Assembly: GCA_944380855.1 (NCBI GenBank)
Contig: CALWIW010000020.1
Span: 1-40,394 of the forward strand
DNA: 40,394 nucleotides
Direction: 5' to 3'
Source of the DNA: an uncultured Clostridia bacterium
GTDB taxonomy: Bacteria > Bacillota > Clostridia > Oscillospirales > Acutalibacteraceae
Positions 32,615-40,124 of this stretch are shown one piece after another (within the stretch, counting starts at the first letter, position 1; each line of letters opens with the position of its first letter). Position numbers and translations under genes: made by a program. Below the pieces are notes generated by a model. The model saw nothing but the letters and a program-made list of their open reading frames with translations. It was not told the origin of the DNA and ran no database searches.

Positions 32615-33329
32615 TACACTTAGATATCCGGTTGTCCTTATGGACGCCGACGAAACATTGCTGGACTTTAAAAAATCCGAGGACTTTGCAATTAAAAACG
32701 CTATGAAAGAATTTCGTCTGCCCTTTAAAGAGGGCGACGAAAAGCTTTACAGTTGCATAAACAAGGAAACCTGGAAATCCCTTGAGCGAAAAGAGATAAC
32801 AAGAGAACAGCTTAAAACCTTGCGTTTCAGTCGTTTTTTTGAAGCTTTGGGATATGATTTTGAAGTGGACTGCAACAAATTTCACAACTGTTATGTGAGC
32901 AATCTCTCCCGTTTTGGGTTTATGCTTCCCGGAGCTATGGAATTTTTAAAAGAGGTCTGCAAAATTGCAGATGTTTACGTGGTGACAAACGGACTTGCCG
33001 CAGCTCAAAAAGGAAGAATGAAAGACAGCGGAATTGATAAGGTTGTTAAAAAGGTTTTTATCTCCGAAGAATTGGGTTTTCAAAAACCTGAAAAGGAGTT
33101 CTTTGACAAGGTTTTTGAGGAAATAGGACTTTGTGATAAATCAAAAGCCATAATCTTAGGAGACAGCCTCACTTCCGATATGCAGGGCGGAAAAAACGCA
33201 GGAATTGCCACCTGTCTTTATTTAGGCAATGCAGATGACGTAGAAGATGAAAAAAATCTTTGTGATTTTACAATAAGAGAGTACAGCGAGTTTTTCAATA
33301 TTGTCAGATACGGCAGAAAAAATGCTTAA
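32607..33329 (+). CDS. HAD family hydrolase (YjjG-like nucleotidase)
   Basis: A protein of about 240 aa with HAD motif I LMDADETLLDF, motif II VVTNG, motif III Lys in ELGFQKPEKEFFDKV and motif IV ILGDSLTSDMQGG. It has the helical cap and length of YjjG-type pyrimidine nucleotidases, which clean up non-canonical nucleotides. The start is uncertain: TTG 32607 (used here, AAGGA 11 bases upstream) or TTG 32577 (AAGGG 9 bases upstream). Both overlap the previous gene. It is the last protein gene before tRNA-Leu. Confidence 0.88.
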   Translation: MPDTLRYPVVLMDADETLLDFKKSEDFAIKNAMKEFRLPFKEGDEKLYSCINKETWKSLERKEITREQLKTLRFSRFFEALGYDFEVDCNKFHNCYVSNLSRFGFMLPGAMEFLKEVCKIADVYVVTNGLAAAQKGRMKDSGIDKVVKKVFISEELGFQKPEKEFFDKVFEEIGLCDKSKAIILGDSLTSDMQGGKNAGIATCLYLGNADDVEDEKNLCDFTIREYSEFFNIVRYGRKNA

Positions 33330-33335
33330 AAAATA

Positions 33336-33364
33336 TTGATTTTTTAGTTTTGCTGTAGTATAAT
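33336..33364 (+). promoter_or_regulatory. Promoter of tRNA-Leu
   Basis: TTGATT (33336-33341), a 17-base spacer and consensus TATAAT (33359-33364), 21 bases before the tRNA. Confidence 0.85.
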
Positions 33365-33385
33365 AATTTGGCAACAATTTTAAAA

Positions 33386-33469
33386 GCGGGTGTGGCGGAA
33401 TTGGCAGACGCGCCAGATTTAGGTTCTGGTGGCAACACCGTGCAGGTTCAAGTCCTGTCACCCGCACCA
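33386..33469 (+). tRNA. tRNA-Leu (anticodon TAG)
   Basis: Acceptor GCGGGTG pairs with CACCCGC. The anticodon stem CCAGA/TCTGG closes loop TTTAGGT with TAG at 33420-33422. The long variable arm is typical of leucine tRNAs, and CCA is encoded at 33467-33469. It is the last chromosomal gene before the mobile element. Confidence 0.97.
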
Positions 33470-33509
33470 TATTATGACGTCACACTGAGAGCGGTGCGGC
33501 GTGAGAAAA

Positions 33510-33529
33510 GTTCCCGATTTCTCGGGGAT
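33510..33529 (+). terminator. Terminator after tRNA-Leu
   Basis: Stem GTTCCCGA/TCGGGGAT (two G-U pairs on the plus strand) with loop TTTC, followed by TTTTTC. Confidence 0.78.
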
Positions 33530-33559
33530 TTTTCTTTATATATGCACCAATTCCAGTCA

Positions 33560-33581
33560 TGAGTCTCTGAGTAGAGGCTCA
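33560..33581 (+). terminator. Second hairpin with T-run after tRNA-Leu
   Basis: Stem TGAGTCTCT/AGAGGCTCA (one G-U pair) with loop GAGT, then TTTTTTATTG. A second terminator this close may mark the junction of chromosome and element. Confidence 0.75.
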
Positions 33582-33892
33582 TTTTTTATTGATATTTATT
33601 GAGTCCGAGTATTAGGCGCACCAACAAAATTGGTGCATTAAATCAAAAACTGGTGCATCTGAGAAGAATAAGCATAAGTCGCACGGCTTCAAAAACGCTC
33701 TAATTATCCGTTATCTGAGCTATTTTACAGTACGAAATAAACTCGCATAAAAGACAATCTGATACCGTCCTCCGATATATTTTGCTGTTGACTACCCCAC
33801 CGCGTATGGACTGCCCAGATCCGGATAGTGTTTTGAAAAAAATATCTCTAATAATGACTGTTCCATCCTCACTTATGGAATTGTATGAAAAA
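33582..33892. other. Junction region at the left end of the mobile element
   Basis: No coding sequence. It holds a GCACCAA/TTGGTGC hairpin (33618-33636) and another TGGTGCAT at 33651-33658. An inverted TGCACCAATT lies at 33544-33553, just left of the second terminator. This cluster of one motif in both orientations may be recombinase binding sites around the attachment site. The crossover itself cannot be placed from one sequence. Confidence 0.4.
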
Positions 33893-33914
33893 GAGCGGTC
33901 ATTTCTGGCCGCTC
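33893..33914 (-). terminator. Terminator of the recombinase genes
   Basis: On the minus strand, GAGCGGCC/GACCGCTC (one mismatch) with a 6-nt loop, followed by TTTTTCATAC, 30 bases past the stop of the 527-aa recombinase. Confidence 0.8.
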
Positions 33915-33943
33915 GTGGTTTTGGTATATAGTTTGCCTAGTGG

Positions 33944-35527
33944 TTAGATGGAGACCTTTATTTCCTCGCCGTTCTTAAACTCAAAAAGGAGATTTTCCGT
34001 ATTTACAAGGACTCGCTCAACGAGAACATTCCACGTTGCCGAGTCAAATGCTGGCTCCGAATCGAAGGATTCAAGCGTCTCAATAAAGCGTGATAGTTTT
34101 TCGCGAACGCCTATGAGACTAAGTTCCTGTTCCTGCAAATTTGCGATATCGGATTTTTGCTGTTCTATCTGCTTTGATATCTCCTCAAATCGCTTGCGGT
34201 AAACTTGCTGATCTTGAGAAATGTAGGCATTCTCTTTTACAAGAGCTTGAATTTTCTCCATACCTCTTGCTAAATCTGTTTCCGCTTTTATACGCTTCTG
34301 ACGTATTTTTTCGAGAGCATCCGCCTTGTTCATCTTCGCCCTGCATGCAGAAATACATTTTTCCTTGTTTTCCAAGATCTTTGACAGAGCTTGAAGATAG
34401 TACTTTACCAAATCATCTTCAGCAAGAATAGGCGTGGAGCAATTGTTGCTGCCCTGATAGCGTCGATTGCAATACCAGACATCCTTACTATGCTTTTCTT
34501 TGGCATGGTAGATTTTATGCCCATAAAATGAACCGCAATCTCCACAGATCAATTTGGTGCAGAACGGGCTGCTATTTCTAAGGCCTCGGCGCATTTTAGA
34601 GCGTCGCTGTAATTCAACCTGTACCAGATTGAAAACATCTTCATCGATGATTGCTTCGTGCGAATTGGTAACATAATATTGCTTAACTTCGCCTTTGTTC
34701 TTCCTTACTGTTTTTGAGAGATAGTCGAGCGTATAGGTTTTCTGCAGCAATGCATCGCCCTTGTATTTCTCATTGGAAAGGATGCTCCTGATTGTGCTGA
34801 CAGACCACACATCCTTACCGCCGGGAGTTTTAATCCCACGTTCAGTAAGTTCTTTCGCAATATTGCGAATAGTCATTCCATCAAGAAACATACGGTAAAT
34901 ATCCCGAACAATTGCCGCCTCTTCCGGCACAACTTCAGGACGTCCATCCTCGCCTTTGCGATAGCCGAGGAAGTGGCGGTATCCGAACGACACATTGCCG
35001 TCCTGCATACTTTTCTGCTTTCCCCATCGCACATTCTCCGAAATAGAACGGCTTTCTTCCTGGGCAAGTGAAGACATGATTGTAAGCATGACTTCGCACT
35101 GCTTATCCAGGGTGTGAATACCCTCTTTTTCGAAATAAACTTCGACTTTTATCGCTGAAAGTTCACGGATTGTCTGCAAAGCATCAACCGTGTTACGGGC
35201 AAAACGCGAAATTGATTTTGTGAGGATAAGGTCAATCTTTCCGGCTTTGGCGTCAGCAATCATCCGATTGAAGCCACCACGCTTCTTCATATTCGTGCCT
35301 GTAATACCTTCATCGGCATAAATACCAACAAACTCCCACGCAGGATTATTGCGAATATATTGGTTATAGTAATTTACCTGGGCTTCATAGCTGGATTGTT
35401 GTTCGTCCTGCTCCGTTGAAACACGGGCATAGGCTGCAACTTTCAGCTTAGGCGCTTCAGTAGTGTTATCGTAGATGACCTGTGAGCTAATAGGCTCAAG
35501 AACGGTCACTCGCTTTTTTGTGCTCAT
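33944..35527 (-). CDS. Large serine recombinase B (527 aa, with coiled coil)
   Basis: A serine integrase. The resolvase domain has catalytic Ser37 in YARVSTEQ, then GIYADEGITGTNMKKRGGF and LTKSISRFARNTVD. A recombinase domain follows (GYRHFLGYRKGEDGRPEVVP...), then a zinc ribbon (LICGDCGSFYGHK...WYCNRRYQGSNNC). Residues from about 395 to 500 are a long charged coiled coil. Such coiled coils control integration versus excision. It overlaps recombinase A by 4 bp and is translated after it. Confidence 0.95.
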   Translation of the reverse strand: MSTKKRVTVLEPISSQVIYDNTTEAPKLKVAAYARVSTEQDEQQSSYEAQVNYYNQYIRNNPAWEFVGIYADEGITGTNMKKRGGFNRMIADAKAGKIDLILTKSISRFARNTVDALQTIRELSAIKVEVYFEKEGIHTLDKQCEVMLTIMSSLAQEESRSISENVRWGKQKSMQDGNVSFGYRHFLGYRKGEDGRPEVVPEEAAIVRDIYRMFLDGMTIRNIAKELTERGIKTPGGKDVWSVSTIRSILSNEKYKGDALLQKTYTLDYLSKTVRKNKGEVKQYYVTNSHEAIIDEDVFNLVQVELQRRSKMRRGLRNSSPFCTKLICGDCGSFYGHKIYHAKEKHSKDVWYCNRRYQGSNNCSTPILAEDDLVKYYLQALSKILENKEKCISACRAKMNKADALEKIRQKRIKAETDLARGMEKIQALVKENAYISQDQQVYRKRFEEISKQIEQQKSDIANLQEQELSLIGVREKLSRFIETLESFDSEPAFDSATWNVLVERVLVNTENLLFEFKNGEEIKVSI

Positions 35528-36831
35528 AGGCTACTCCTTTCTAAAGTTTTTTGTCGGGCTGCCTGTTTCATCTCCTCCGTCCAACTGTTTCGGCGAGATG
35601 GATTGCTCCATGCAACCGTTATTTGGTCGCCATTTGTCATGGCAAAAGTTAGCTTTTGCTCCTTGTGGCAGATAATTCCGGTTAGATAATCCCGCAATTC
35701 CATACCTTCAAGTGAACTTACTCCCAATACTTCTTCCGTTTTCTCTATTAAGATGGCTTCCGGTATCTGCTTATTGTTGCAGTATAGCTTACCCTTGGTT
35801 GCAAAAGTCGAGCAAAGCCATGCGGGTTTCGCATATTTAGAGCTTGCGTTGGATATTCTGCGCCTGAAATGTTTTCCGCATTCTGAGCAAGTCAGCAATC
35901 CGGAAAATTGACCTTTGGATGTATGTGTAGCCATCTTTATACAAGACTGCCGACGGGATATTTCTTCCTGAACTTGCGCAAATATAGTTTTCGAGATAAT
36001 GGATTCATGACTTTTTTCTACAAGATATTTTCGCCTTTCTCCGTTATTGATAATACGCTTTTTAGTACGAAAGTCCTCTGAATAGGTCTTTTGTAGAATC
36101 ATATCTCCAGTGTATTTCTCATTCCGTAGAATAAGATAAATAGCGCCTTCTCTCCATTCTTTGCCTCCTCGAACAGTAGGAACATGCAAGTCGTTTAACT
36201 TATTCGCAATAGCCAATCTTCCCATGCCAGACAGGTAATCCTCATAAATCATGCGGACAATTTCTGCTTCTTCAGGAATAATGGTCAACTGCCCGTCTTT
36301 CAGGCAATAGCCTAACATGCGGCCAGTATTTGGCCGTCCTTGTTCAAACATCTTTTGGATACGCCATTTTTGGTTCTCGCTGGCAGATCTGGATTCTTCT
36401 TCTGCATACATCGCGAGTAAGGTCAGCATAAGCTCCCCATTCTTGCTGATGCTGTGCATATTTTCTTTTTCGAAGAATACGTCAATCTCCAACAATTTTA
36501 ACTCTCGGATAGTATCCAGAAGCACTACTGTATTTCGAGCGAAGCGGGTAATTGATTTAGTGATTACCAGATCGATTTTTCCCTTCCGACAATCCTCCAG
36601 CAAGCGCATAAACTCGGGACGGTTGTCTTTCGTACCGGTAATACCTTCATCGGCATATACTCCAGCAAATTCCCAGCCAACATGGTTACTAATATATTCA
36701 TTGTAATAGCTGATTTGAGAAGACAGCGAATGGATTGCGGCCTCCTTATCTGAGGAAACCCTCGCATAAGCGGCAACCCGCTTTATTCCGATATCCGGTA
36801 ACTTCGTTGCGCTAATCTCTTTAATCTGCAT
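35524..36831 (-). CDS. Large serine recombinase A (435 aa, no coiled coil)
   Basis: A serine integrase with catalytic Ser26 in YARVSSDK, GVYADEGITGTKDNRPEF, VITKSITRFARNTVVLLDT and the zinc ribbon LLTCSECGKHFRRR...WLCSTFATKGKLYCN. After the ribbon it goes almost at once to its C-terminus, with no coiled coil, unlike its partner. The start is ATG 36831, 8 bases after AGGAGG; a GTG at 36840 lies on that site. It is the first gene of the two-recombinase unit, and its stop overlaps the start of recombinase B. Confidence 0.94.
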   Translation of the reverse strand: MQIKEISATKLPDIGIKRVAAYARVSSDKEAAIHSLSSQISYYNEYISNHVGWEFAGVYADEGITGTKDNRPEFMRLLEDCRKGKIDLVITKSITRFARNTVVLLDTIRELKLLEIDVFFEKENMHSISKNGELMLTLLAMYAEEESRSASENQKWRIQKMFEQGRPNTGRMLGYCLKDGQLTIIPEEAEIVRMIYEDYLSGMGRLAIANKLNDLHVPTVRGGKEWREGAIYLILRNEKYTGDMILQKTYSEDFRTKKRIINNGERRKYLVEKSHESIISKTIFAQVQEEISRRQSCIKMATHTSKGQFSGLLTCSECGKHFRRRISNASSKYAKPAWLCSTFATKGKLYCNNKQIPEAILIEKTEEVLGVSSLEGMELRDYLTGIICHKEQKLTFAMTNGDQITVAWSNPSRRNSWTEEMKQAARQKTLERSSL

Positions 36832-36901
36832 AAATTCCACCTCCTACAGACATTCATCACTCTTTTAAACGAAAATGTCGAGTCTAAAATCAAACATGTG
36901 G

Positions 36902-37186
36902 TTACTTCTTTCGCCTTTCGGCTTTCCACCACTCAATTCGGCACTTATCCGAGCAGAAGTTTTTCTTTTGCCCAGCCGTATTATCTAGCGGTCGACCGCA
37001 ATGCTTACATAGATTTGGCAATGCTTTTTCGGCTTTTGTTTTTCGTTTCCCAAATGCTTCATAGCCGTTCCTTCGGCAGATTGATTTCACCGTATTAGGC
37101 GAAAGATGCAGTGTTCTTCCTATAAAAGCGTAGGAATAGTTCTCTTTTCTGAGTGAAGCAATTCTTTGCTTTACCTCCGAGCGCAT
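36902..37186 (-). CDS. HTH and zinc-knuckle protein upstream of the recombinases
   Basis: A 94-aa basic protein. Residues 1-40 form a helix-turn-helix (RIASLRKENYSYAFIGRTLH, LSPNTVKSICRRNGYE) and residues 58-82 a C-x2-C...C-x3-C zinc knuckle (CKHCGRPL...FCSDKCRIEW). It may regulate the element or help the recombinases as a directionality factor; both are guesses. AAAGGAGG lies 5 bases before the ATG. Similar proteins are common next to serine recombinases in gut Firmicutes. Confidence 0.78.
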   Translation of the reverse strand: MRSEVKQRIASLRKENYSYAFIGRTLHLSPNTVKSICRRNGYEAFGKRKTKAEKALPNLCKHCGRPLDNTAGQKKNFCSDKCRIEWWKAERRKK

Positions 37187-37232
37187 GGGTGCCTCCTTTC
37201 TGTTAATGTGCGATAGTCTTAACTATAGAATT

Positions 37233-37253
37233 GCCAGCCCACTGGGGGCTGGC
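37233..37253. terminator. GC-rich hairpin before the HTH gene
   Basis: GCCAGCCC/GGGCTGGC with a 5-nt loop. On the minus strand it is followed only by AATTCTAT, so it would be an attenuator or processing site more than a full terminator. Confidence 0.5.
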
Positions 37254-37271
37254 GTGTAAGTGGGTATAGCC

Positions 37272-37496
37272 CTAAATTTTGCGGATTATATCCTCGCCAT
37301 AAGCGACACCCAGGCCGGAGCCGCAGTCCCAGTTGACAAAGATTGTTCCGATATCGTCAACGAACTGCACGGTTCCTTGTTCTCCTGGCGTTAGCTTCGT
37401 AAAAGGGTCGCTCATAGATACAAGTTCTACACGTGATCCCTTAGGATACATTTTTCGTAGTCTCTCAATTGTCTGCTTATTCGGAAGTCCCTGCAT
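37272..37496 (-). CDS. DUF4314 domain protein
   Basis: A 74-aa protein: QTIERLRKMYPKGSRVELVS, TPGEQGTVQFVDDIGTIFVN then WDCGSGLGVAYGEDII. This is the SH3-like DUF4314 fold found in mobile elements and prophages of Firmicutes; its role is unknown. The start is ATG 37496, 8 bases after AAGGAGG; the open frame continues upstream to 37655 inside another gene and is not used. Its first 20 bases overlap the end of the 355-aa gene. Confidence 0.85.
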   Translation of the reverse strand: MQGLPNKQTIERLRKMYPKGSRVELVSMSDPFTKLTPGEQGTVQFVDDIGTIFVNWDCGSGLGVAYGEDIIRKI

Positions 37497-38544
37497 CAGC
37501 TTCACCTCCTTCGATACTTGCCTGATTGATTGTGACTTCCGGCGCTTCAATTTCGGTTCTGATTTTATGGGCATCATGTCTTGCTTTCGCCTCCTCGGTT
37601 CGCCAACCGCTGTTTCCAGACAGGTTGCGAAGCAGGAATTTACGGGCAAAGGCATATTCTGGCCCTTTGAAGTTCAGAGATACGAGAAAGAGTCGCATCG
37701 TAAATTTGTCGTTATCTGACGGACTTTCCGTAGCCGTAACGCGAGTGAGCATTTTAGCTCTCTTCGCAATTCCGGATACAAGCTGCATGTAGGCTTTCGC
37801 CTCCCCATCGATGCCATGGTCAGTAAACCACGGGAAGCAGATTTTATTCTCTTTGCGCTCAATGGACAGATTGTCTGTTTCGAGCGCTTTCTTGAGAACC
37901 GTTGCTTTACTGGCAACAATCGCTCTGACTCTGCCAAGCTCAGCTTCATCAAGATAGGAGTCCGGCAGTTCAATCACGATTTTCTTTGGCTCGGTCGCTT
38001 CCGGAATAGAAGCTTCCTCTGATTGCTCGTCTGTGACTTCTTTCGCAGCTTCCGCTGATTCAAAACTGCCTTCCGGCAAAGCGGGTTCTTCCAGCTCCTT
38101 TGCGAGATCTTCAGGTGCTTCGTTGGAAGTGTCGGAATTCTCAGTTGCGCTGATTTTGTTTTCATTAACAACGGTTTCGTCTAAAACATCTTCAGATTCT
38201 TCGACGGTCGCTTCCACGGCATCGGATACATTTTCCTCAGTCGGATCTTCTGCCTTGAGAGCAGACTCTTCCAATGCAGGTGCGCCGTCGATTTCTTCCG
38301 CAGACCCGTCCAAAATTCTTTCAAAGCCATGCCAAGTTAGTTTCTTGACGATGGCTTCAATTTCTTCTTCAGCCATATTGTCCGGGAATTCAATATCTCC
38401 GGCACGATTCACAATGCACGCTCCAACCTCATAACCATAACTCGGAGCTCTGAGATATTTAGATTCACATCCAATAACCTCAGACAATGCATTTACGAGT
38501 TGCTTTCTCTGTTCGCCAGATGCGGCGTATTTCATAGTCGTCAT
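37477..38544 (-). CDS. Two-domain element protein with long acidic linker
   Basis: A 355-aa protein in three parts. Residues 3-75 form a compact domain (YAASGEQRKQLVNALSEVIG, YGYEVGACIVN) that I recall from element proteins loosely called virulence-related. Residues about 80-195 are a low-complexity linker of Glu, Ala, Ser and Thr. Residues about 197-340 hold a second domain (KICFPWFTDHGIDGEAKAYM, FLVSLNFKGPEYAFARKFLL). AAAGGAGG lies before the ATG. No enzyme motif or membrane segment is visible. Confidence 0.78.
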   Translation of the reverse strand: MTTMKYAASGEQRKQLVNALSEVIGCESKYLRAPSYGYEVGACIVNRAGDIEFPDNMAEEEIEAIVKKLTWHGFERILDGSAEEIDGAPALEESALKAEDPTEENVSDAVEATVEESEDVLDETVVNENKISATENSDTSNEAPEDLAKELEEPALPEGSFESAEAAKEVTDEQSEEASIPEATEPKKIVIELPDSYLDEAELGRVRAIVASKATVLKKALETDNLSIERKENKICFPWFTDHGIDGEAKAYMQLVSGIAKRAKMLTRVTATESPSDNDKFTMRLFLVSLNFKGPEYAFARKFLLRNLSGNSGWRTEEAKARHDAHKIRTEIEAPEVTINQASIEGGEADAGTSE

Positions 38545-38558
38545 AATAGAGACCTCCT

Positions 38559-38807
38559 TTAATTGTGTCGGGTTAACAAGATACAGAGAGCCATTTCAGC
38601 TTCCTTTGTGGTTGGGTGAATATCCCAGCCACGGTCATAGTTAGCGACAATTTTTCCGTTTTGCTTTAACTGCAATTTTGAGATTTTGCCGTGATTGATT
38701 CCGAATTTGCTCGGCTCATCATATACCTTTAAGGTGTAGTGAACCGCTATGTATTCTTTTTCAGCCTCTTTCTTTACCGGAATACCAATAGTTCCTTCTT
38801 GCCACAT
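38559..38807 (-). CDS. Small element protein, DUF7678-like
   Basis: An 82-aa protein with WQEGTIGIPVKKEAEKEYIA and NHGKISKLQLKQNGKIVANY, then DRGWDIHPTTKEAEMALCIL. It is a beta-rich small protein seen beside DUF5688 and DUF5049 genes in Clostridial elements; the DUF name is from memory and uncertain. The start is ATG 38807, 9 bases after AAGGAG. It has no known function. Confidence 0.7.
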   Translation of the reverse strand: MWQEGTIGIPVKKEAEKEYIAVHYTLKVYDEPSKFGINHGKISKLQLKQNGKIVANYDRGWDIHPTTKEAEMALCILLTRHN

Positions 38808-38831
38808 AATTTGTTTCTCCTTACACATTCA

Positions 38832-39497
38832 TCACTCTCCAGCATTTTCTTTGCAAGTGAGATCGTTAGGCTTTTTAAGTGTAGCCTGCGAGATAACATG
38901 AGTGCCTCGGCGATAAATATATACACTATCGCTGAGCTTCTCTTGCGGCAATACAACAGTCCGATTCACATCCCGTACAATTTCAATGATTTTTGAGGGT
39001 TGTACGAGAGAAAGTGGAAAGATGAGAACCTCATGAATGCTTGACGGTGCGATGCAGAGGTCATCCTCTATCTGCGCCGCAAGATTCTCAAGATATGTCT
39101 CATACATAAGAATGGAAGCTCCGAGTATGCGTTCAGGATTTGTCCCAACATACATCGGACAAAATGCGTTGCTTGAGATCTCCGTTCCGGTAATCTCAGA
39201 TATGGCATCTTCCATAAGCATGATATTGTACCCGGCTTTCTTGCAGTTCTCATTGGCAGCTTCCATGATCTCATTGAGCTTAATGTCTAATGAAACTATA
39301 TCTACTGCATCAATAATCTTGTACCTAATTCGATATGGATTAGAAGTGTCAACTATAGCGAATACAACTGCCATATCTAGAAATTCAGCAGAGAACGCAT
39401 TGTCTTGCAGTGATTTAGGATCAAACAATGCGTATCTAACATTTTTGAGAACTACATCTTTGGTGCAGGTTCTGTCGTCGTTAAAGTCTAACGTCAT
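38832..39497 (-). CDS. DUF5688 family protein, short form
   Basis: A 221-aa protein with the DUF5688 C-terminal features: FLDMAVVFAIVD, NPERILGASILMYETYLENL, IAPSSIHEVLIFPLSL and IVRDVNRTVVLPQEKLSDSV. Family members that I recall have an N-terminal region of roughly 80 extra residues; this one starts close to the conserved core. The ATG has AAAGGGGG 8 bases upstream, so the short form looks deliberate and is not a sequencing artefact. The function is unknown and the family is confined largely to mobile elements. Confidence 0.82.
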   Translation of the reverse strand: MTLDFNDDRTCTKDVVLKNVRYALFDPKSLQDNAFSAEFLDMAVVFAIVDTSNPYRIRYKIIDAVDIVSLDIKLNEIMEAANENCKKAGYNIMLMEDAISEITGTEISSNAFCPMYVGTNPERILGASILMYETYLENLAAQIEDDLCIAPSSIHEVLIFPLSLVQPSKIIEIVRDVNRTVVLPQEKLSDSVYIYRRGTHVISQATLKKPNDLTCKENAGE

Positions 39498-39526
39498 AGA
39501 AATATCCCCCTTTCTACGCTTTTCAG

Positions 39527-39736
39527 TTACATTTCGCCGTCATCATTTTCAAGCCCCGGTGCGGTGCCTGTCATGATGAAGTTACTGTACTCTTTACGGT
39601 TATCCATCAGGTAAACAACCAGTTCATAGTATCCTTCGCGGTTTGCGATATACTGAACTGCGTTTACGTCAAACATATTGGTTTCTCCGGTATCCCGGAC
39701 AGCCAGAATTTGTTCCTTAATGGTTTGCGTCATCAT
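39527..39736 (-). CDS. DUF5049 domain protein
   Basis: A 69-aa protein: TIKEQILAVRDTGETNMFDV, NAVQYIANREGYYELVVYLM then DNRKEYSNFIMTG. It matches DUF5049, a small family in prophages and conjugative elements of Firmicutes, unknown in function. AGGAGG lies 8 bases before the ATG pair at 39736/39733. It is the first intact gene of the accessory string, followed on the same strand by DUF5688. Confidence 0.85.
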   Translation of the reverse strand: MMTQTIKEQILAVRDTGETNMFDVNAVQYIANREGYYELVVYLMDNRKEYSNFIMTGTAPGLENDDGEM

Positions 39737-39799
39737 TGTAATGTCCTCCTATCTCAAAGATTTGGATTTGTGCAGTTACTCCTGCAGGTTACGGTGTTT

Positions 39800-39817
39800 T
39801 CTCAGAACTGTCTGAGA
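39800..39817 (-). promoter_or_regulatory. Hairpin directly after the 18-codon leader ORF
   Basis: TCTCAGA/TCTGAGA with a 4-nt loop, starting at the base after the TAG of the leader-like ORF and 60 bases before the DUF5049 ATG. It could respond to translation of the leader. Confidence 0.4.
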
Positions 39818-39874
39818 CTACGATGTTAAGGTGCGTCCGAAGTAATTCCGGATTTTAGAGAATGATATATCCAC
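39818..39874 (-). CDS. 18-codon leader-like ORF
   Basis: GTG start at 39874 with AAAGGAGG 9 bases upstream; product MDISFSKIRNYFGRTLTS, then TAG. The Shine-Dalgarno is as good as any in the element, so it is probably translated. It may be a leader peptide for DUF5049 or the remnant of a longer gene. Confidence 0.45.
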   Translation of the reverse strand: MDISFSKIRNYFGRTLTS

Positions 39875-39899
39875 GAATCTTAACCTCCTTTCGGTGTGG

Positions 39900-40042
39900 C
39901 TATATACCTTTAATGTGCTGTCGTTTATTCTTTGGAAAGCGGCGAGGATAGATAGCCAAACGACCTGAGCTATCTTCTCTTAATGCAGTAATTGCTACGA
40001 CATACCGTTTTCCTCAAAGTTAAAATGTAATGTGTGATTCAT
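39900..40042 (-). pseudogene. Small gene broken by a one-base frameshift
   Basis: ATG 40042 with AAAGGA 5 bases upstream gives MNHTLHFNFEENGMS and then TAG. One base lost near 39998 explains this, because the next frame continues VAITALREDSSGRLAIYPRR and then FPKNKRQHIKGI to the TAG at 39902. Restored, it would be about 48 aa, basic at the end. No known family is recognised. A programmed frameshift is unlikely because no slippery run is present. Confidence 0.5.
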
Positions 40043-40124
40043 AAGTTTCCTTTGTTAATATGTTGTTATTTCCGAAGGCTTGAAGTATGCAAGCCGGAGA
40101 CAAACGCCTCAACTCACGAACAGT

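Noticed and set aside
33386-33469. tRNA-Leu 3' end as the attachment site
   Set aside because: Large serine recombinases seldom use tRNA ends, no repeat of the tRNA 3' end is seen further right, and the other end of the element is outside the window.
33222-33562. Open frames on both strands over tRNA-Leu (with VRVTGLEPARCCHQNLNLA and GVAELADAPDLGSGG)
   Set aside because: Both are known database artefacts produced by reading tRNA-Leu and flanks as protein.
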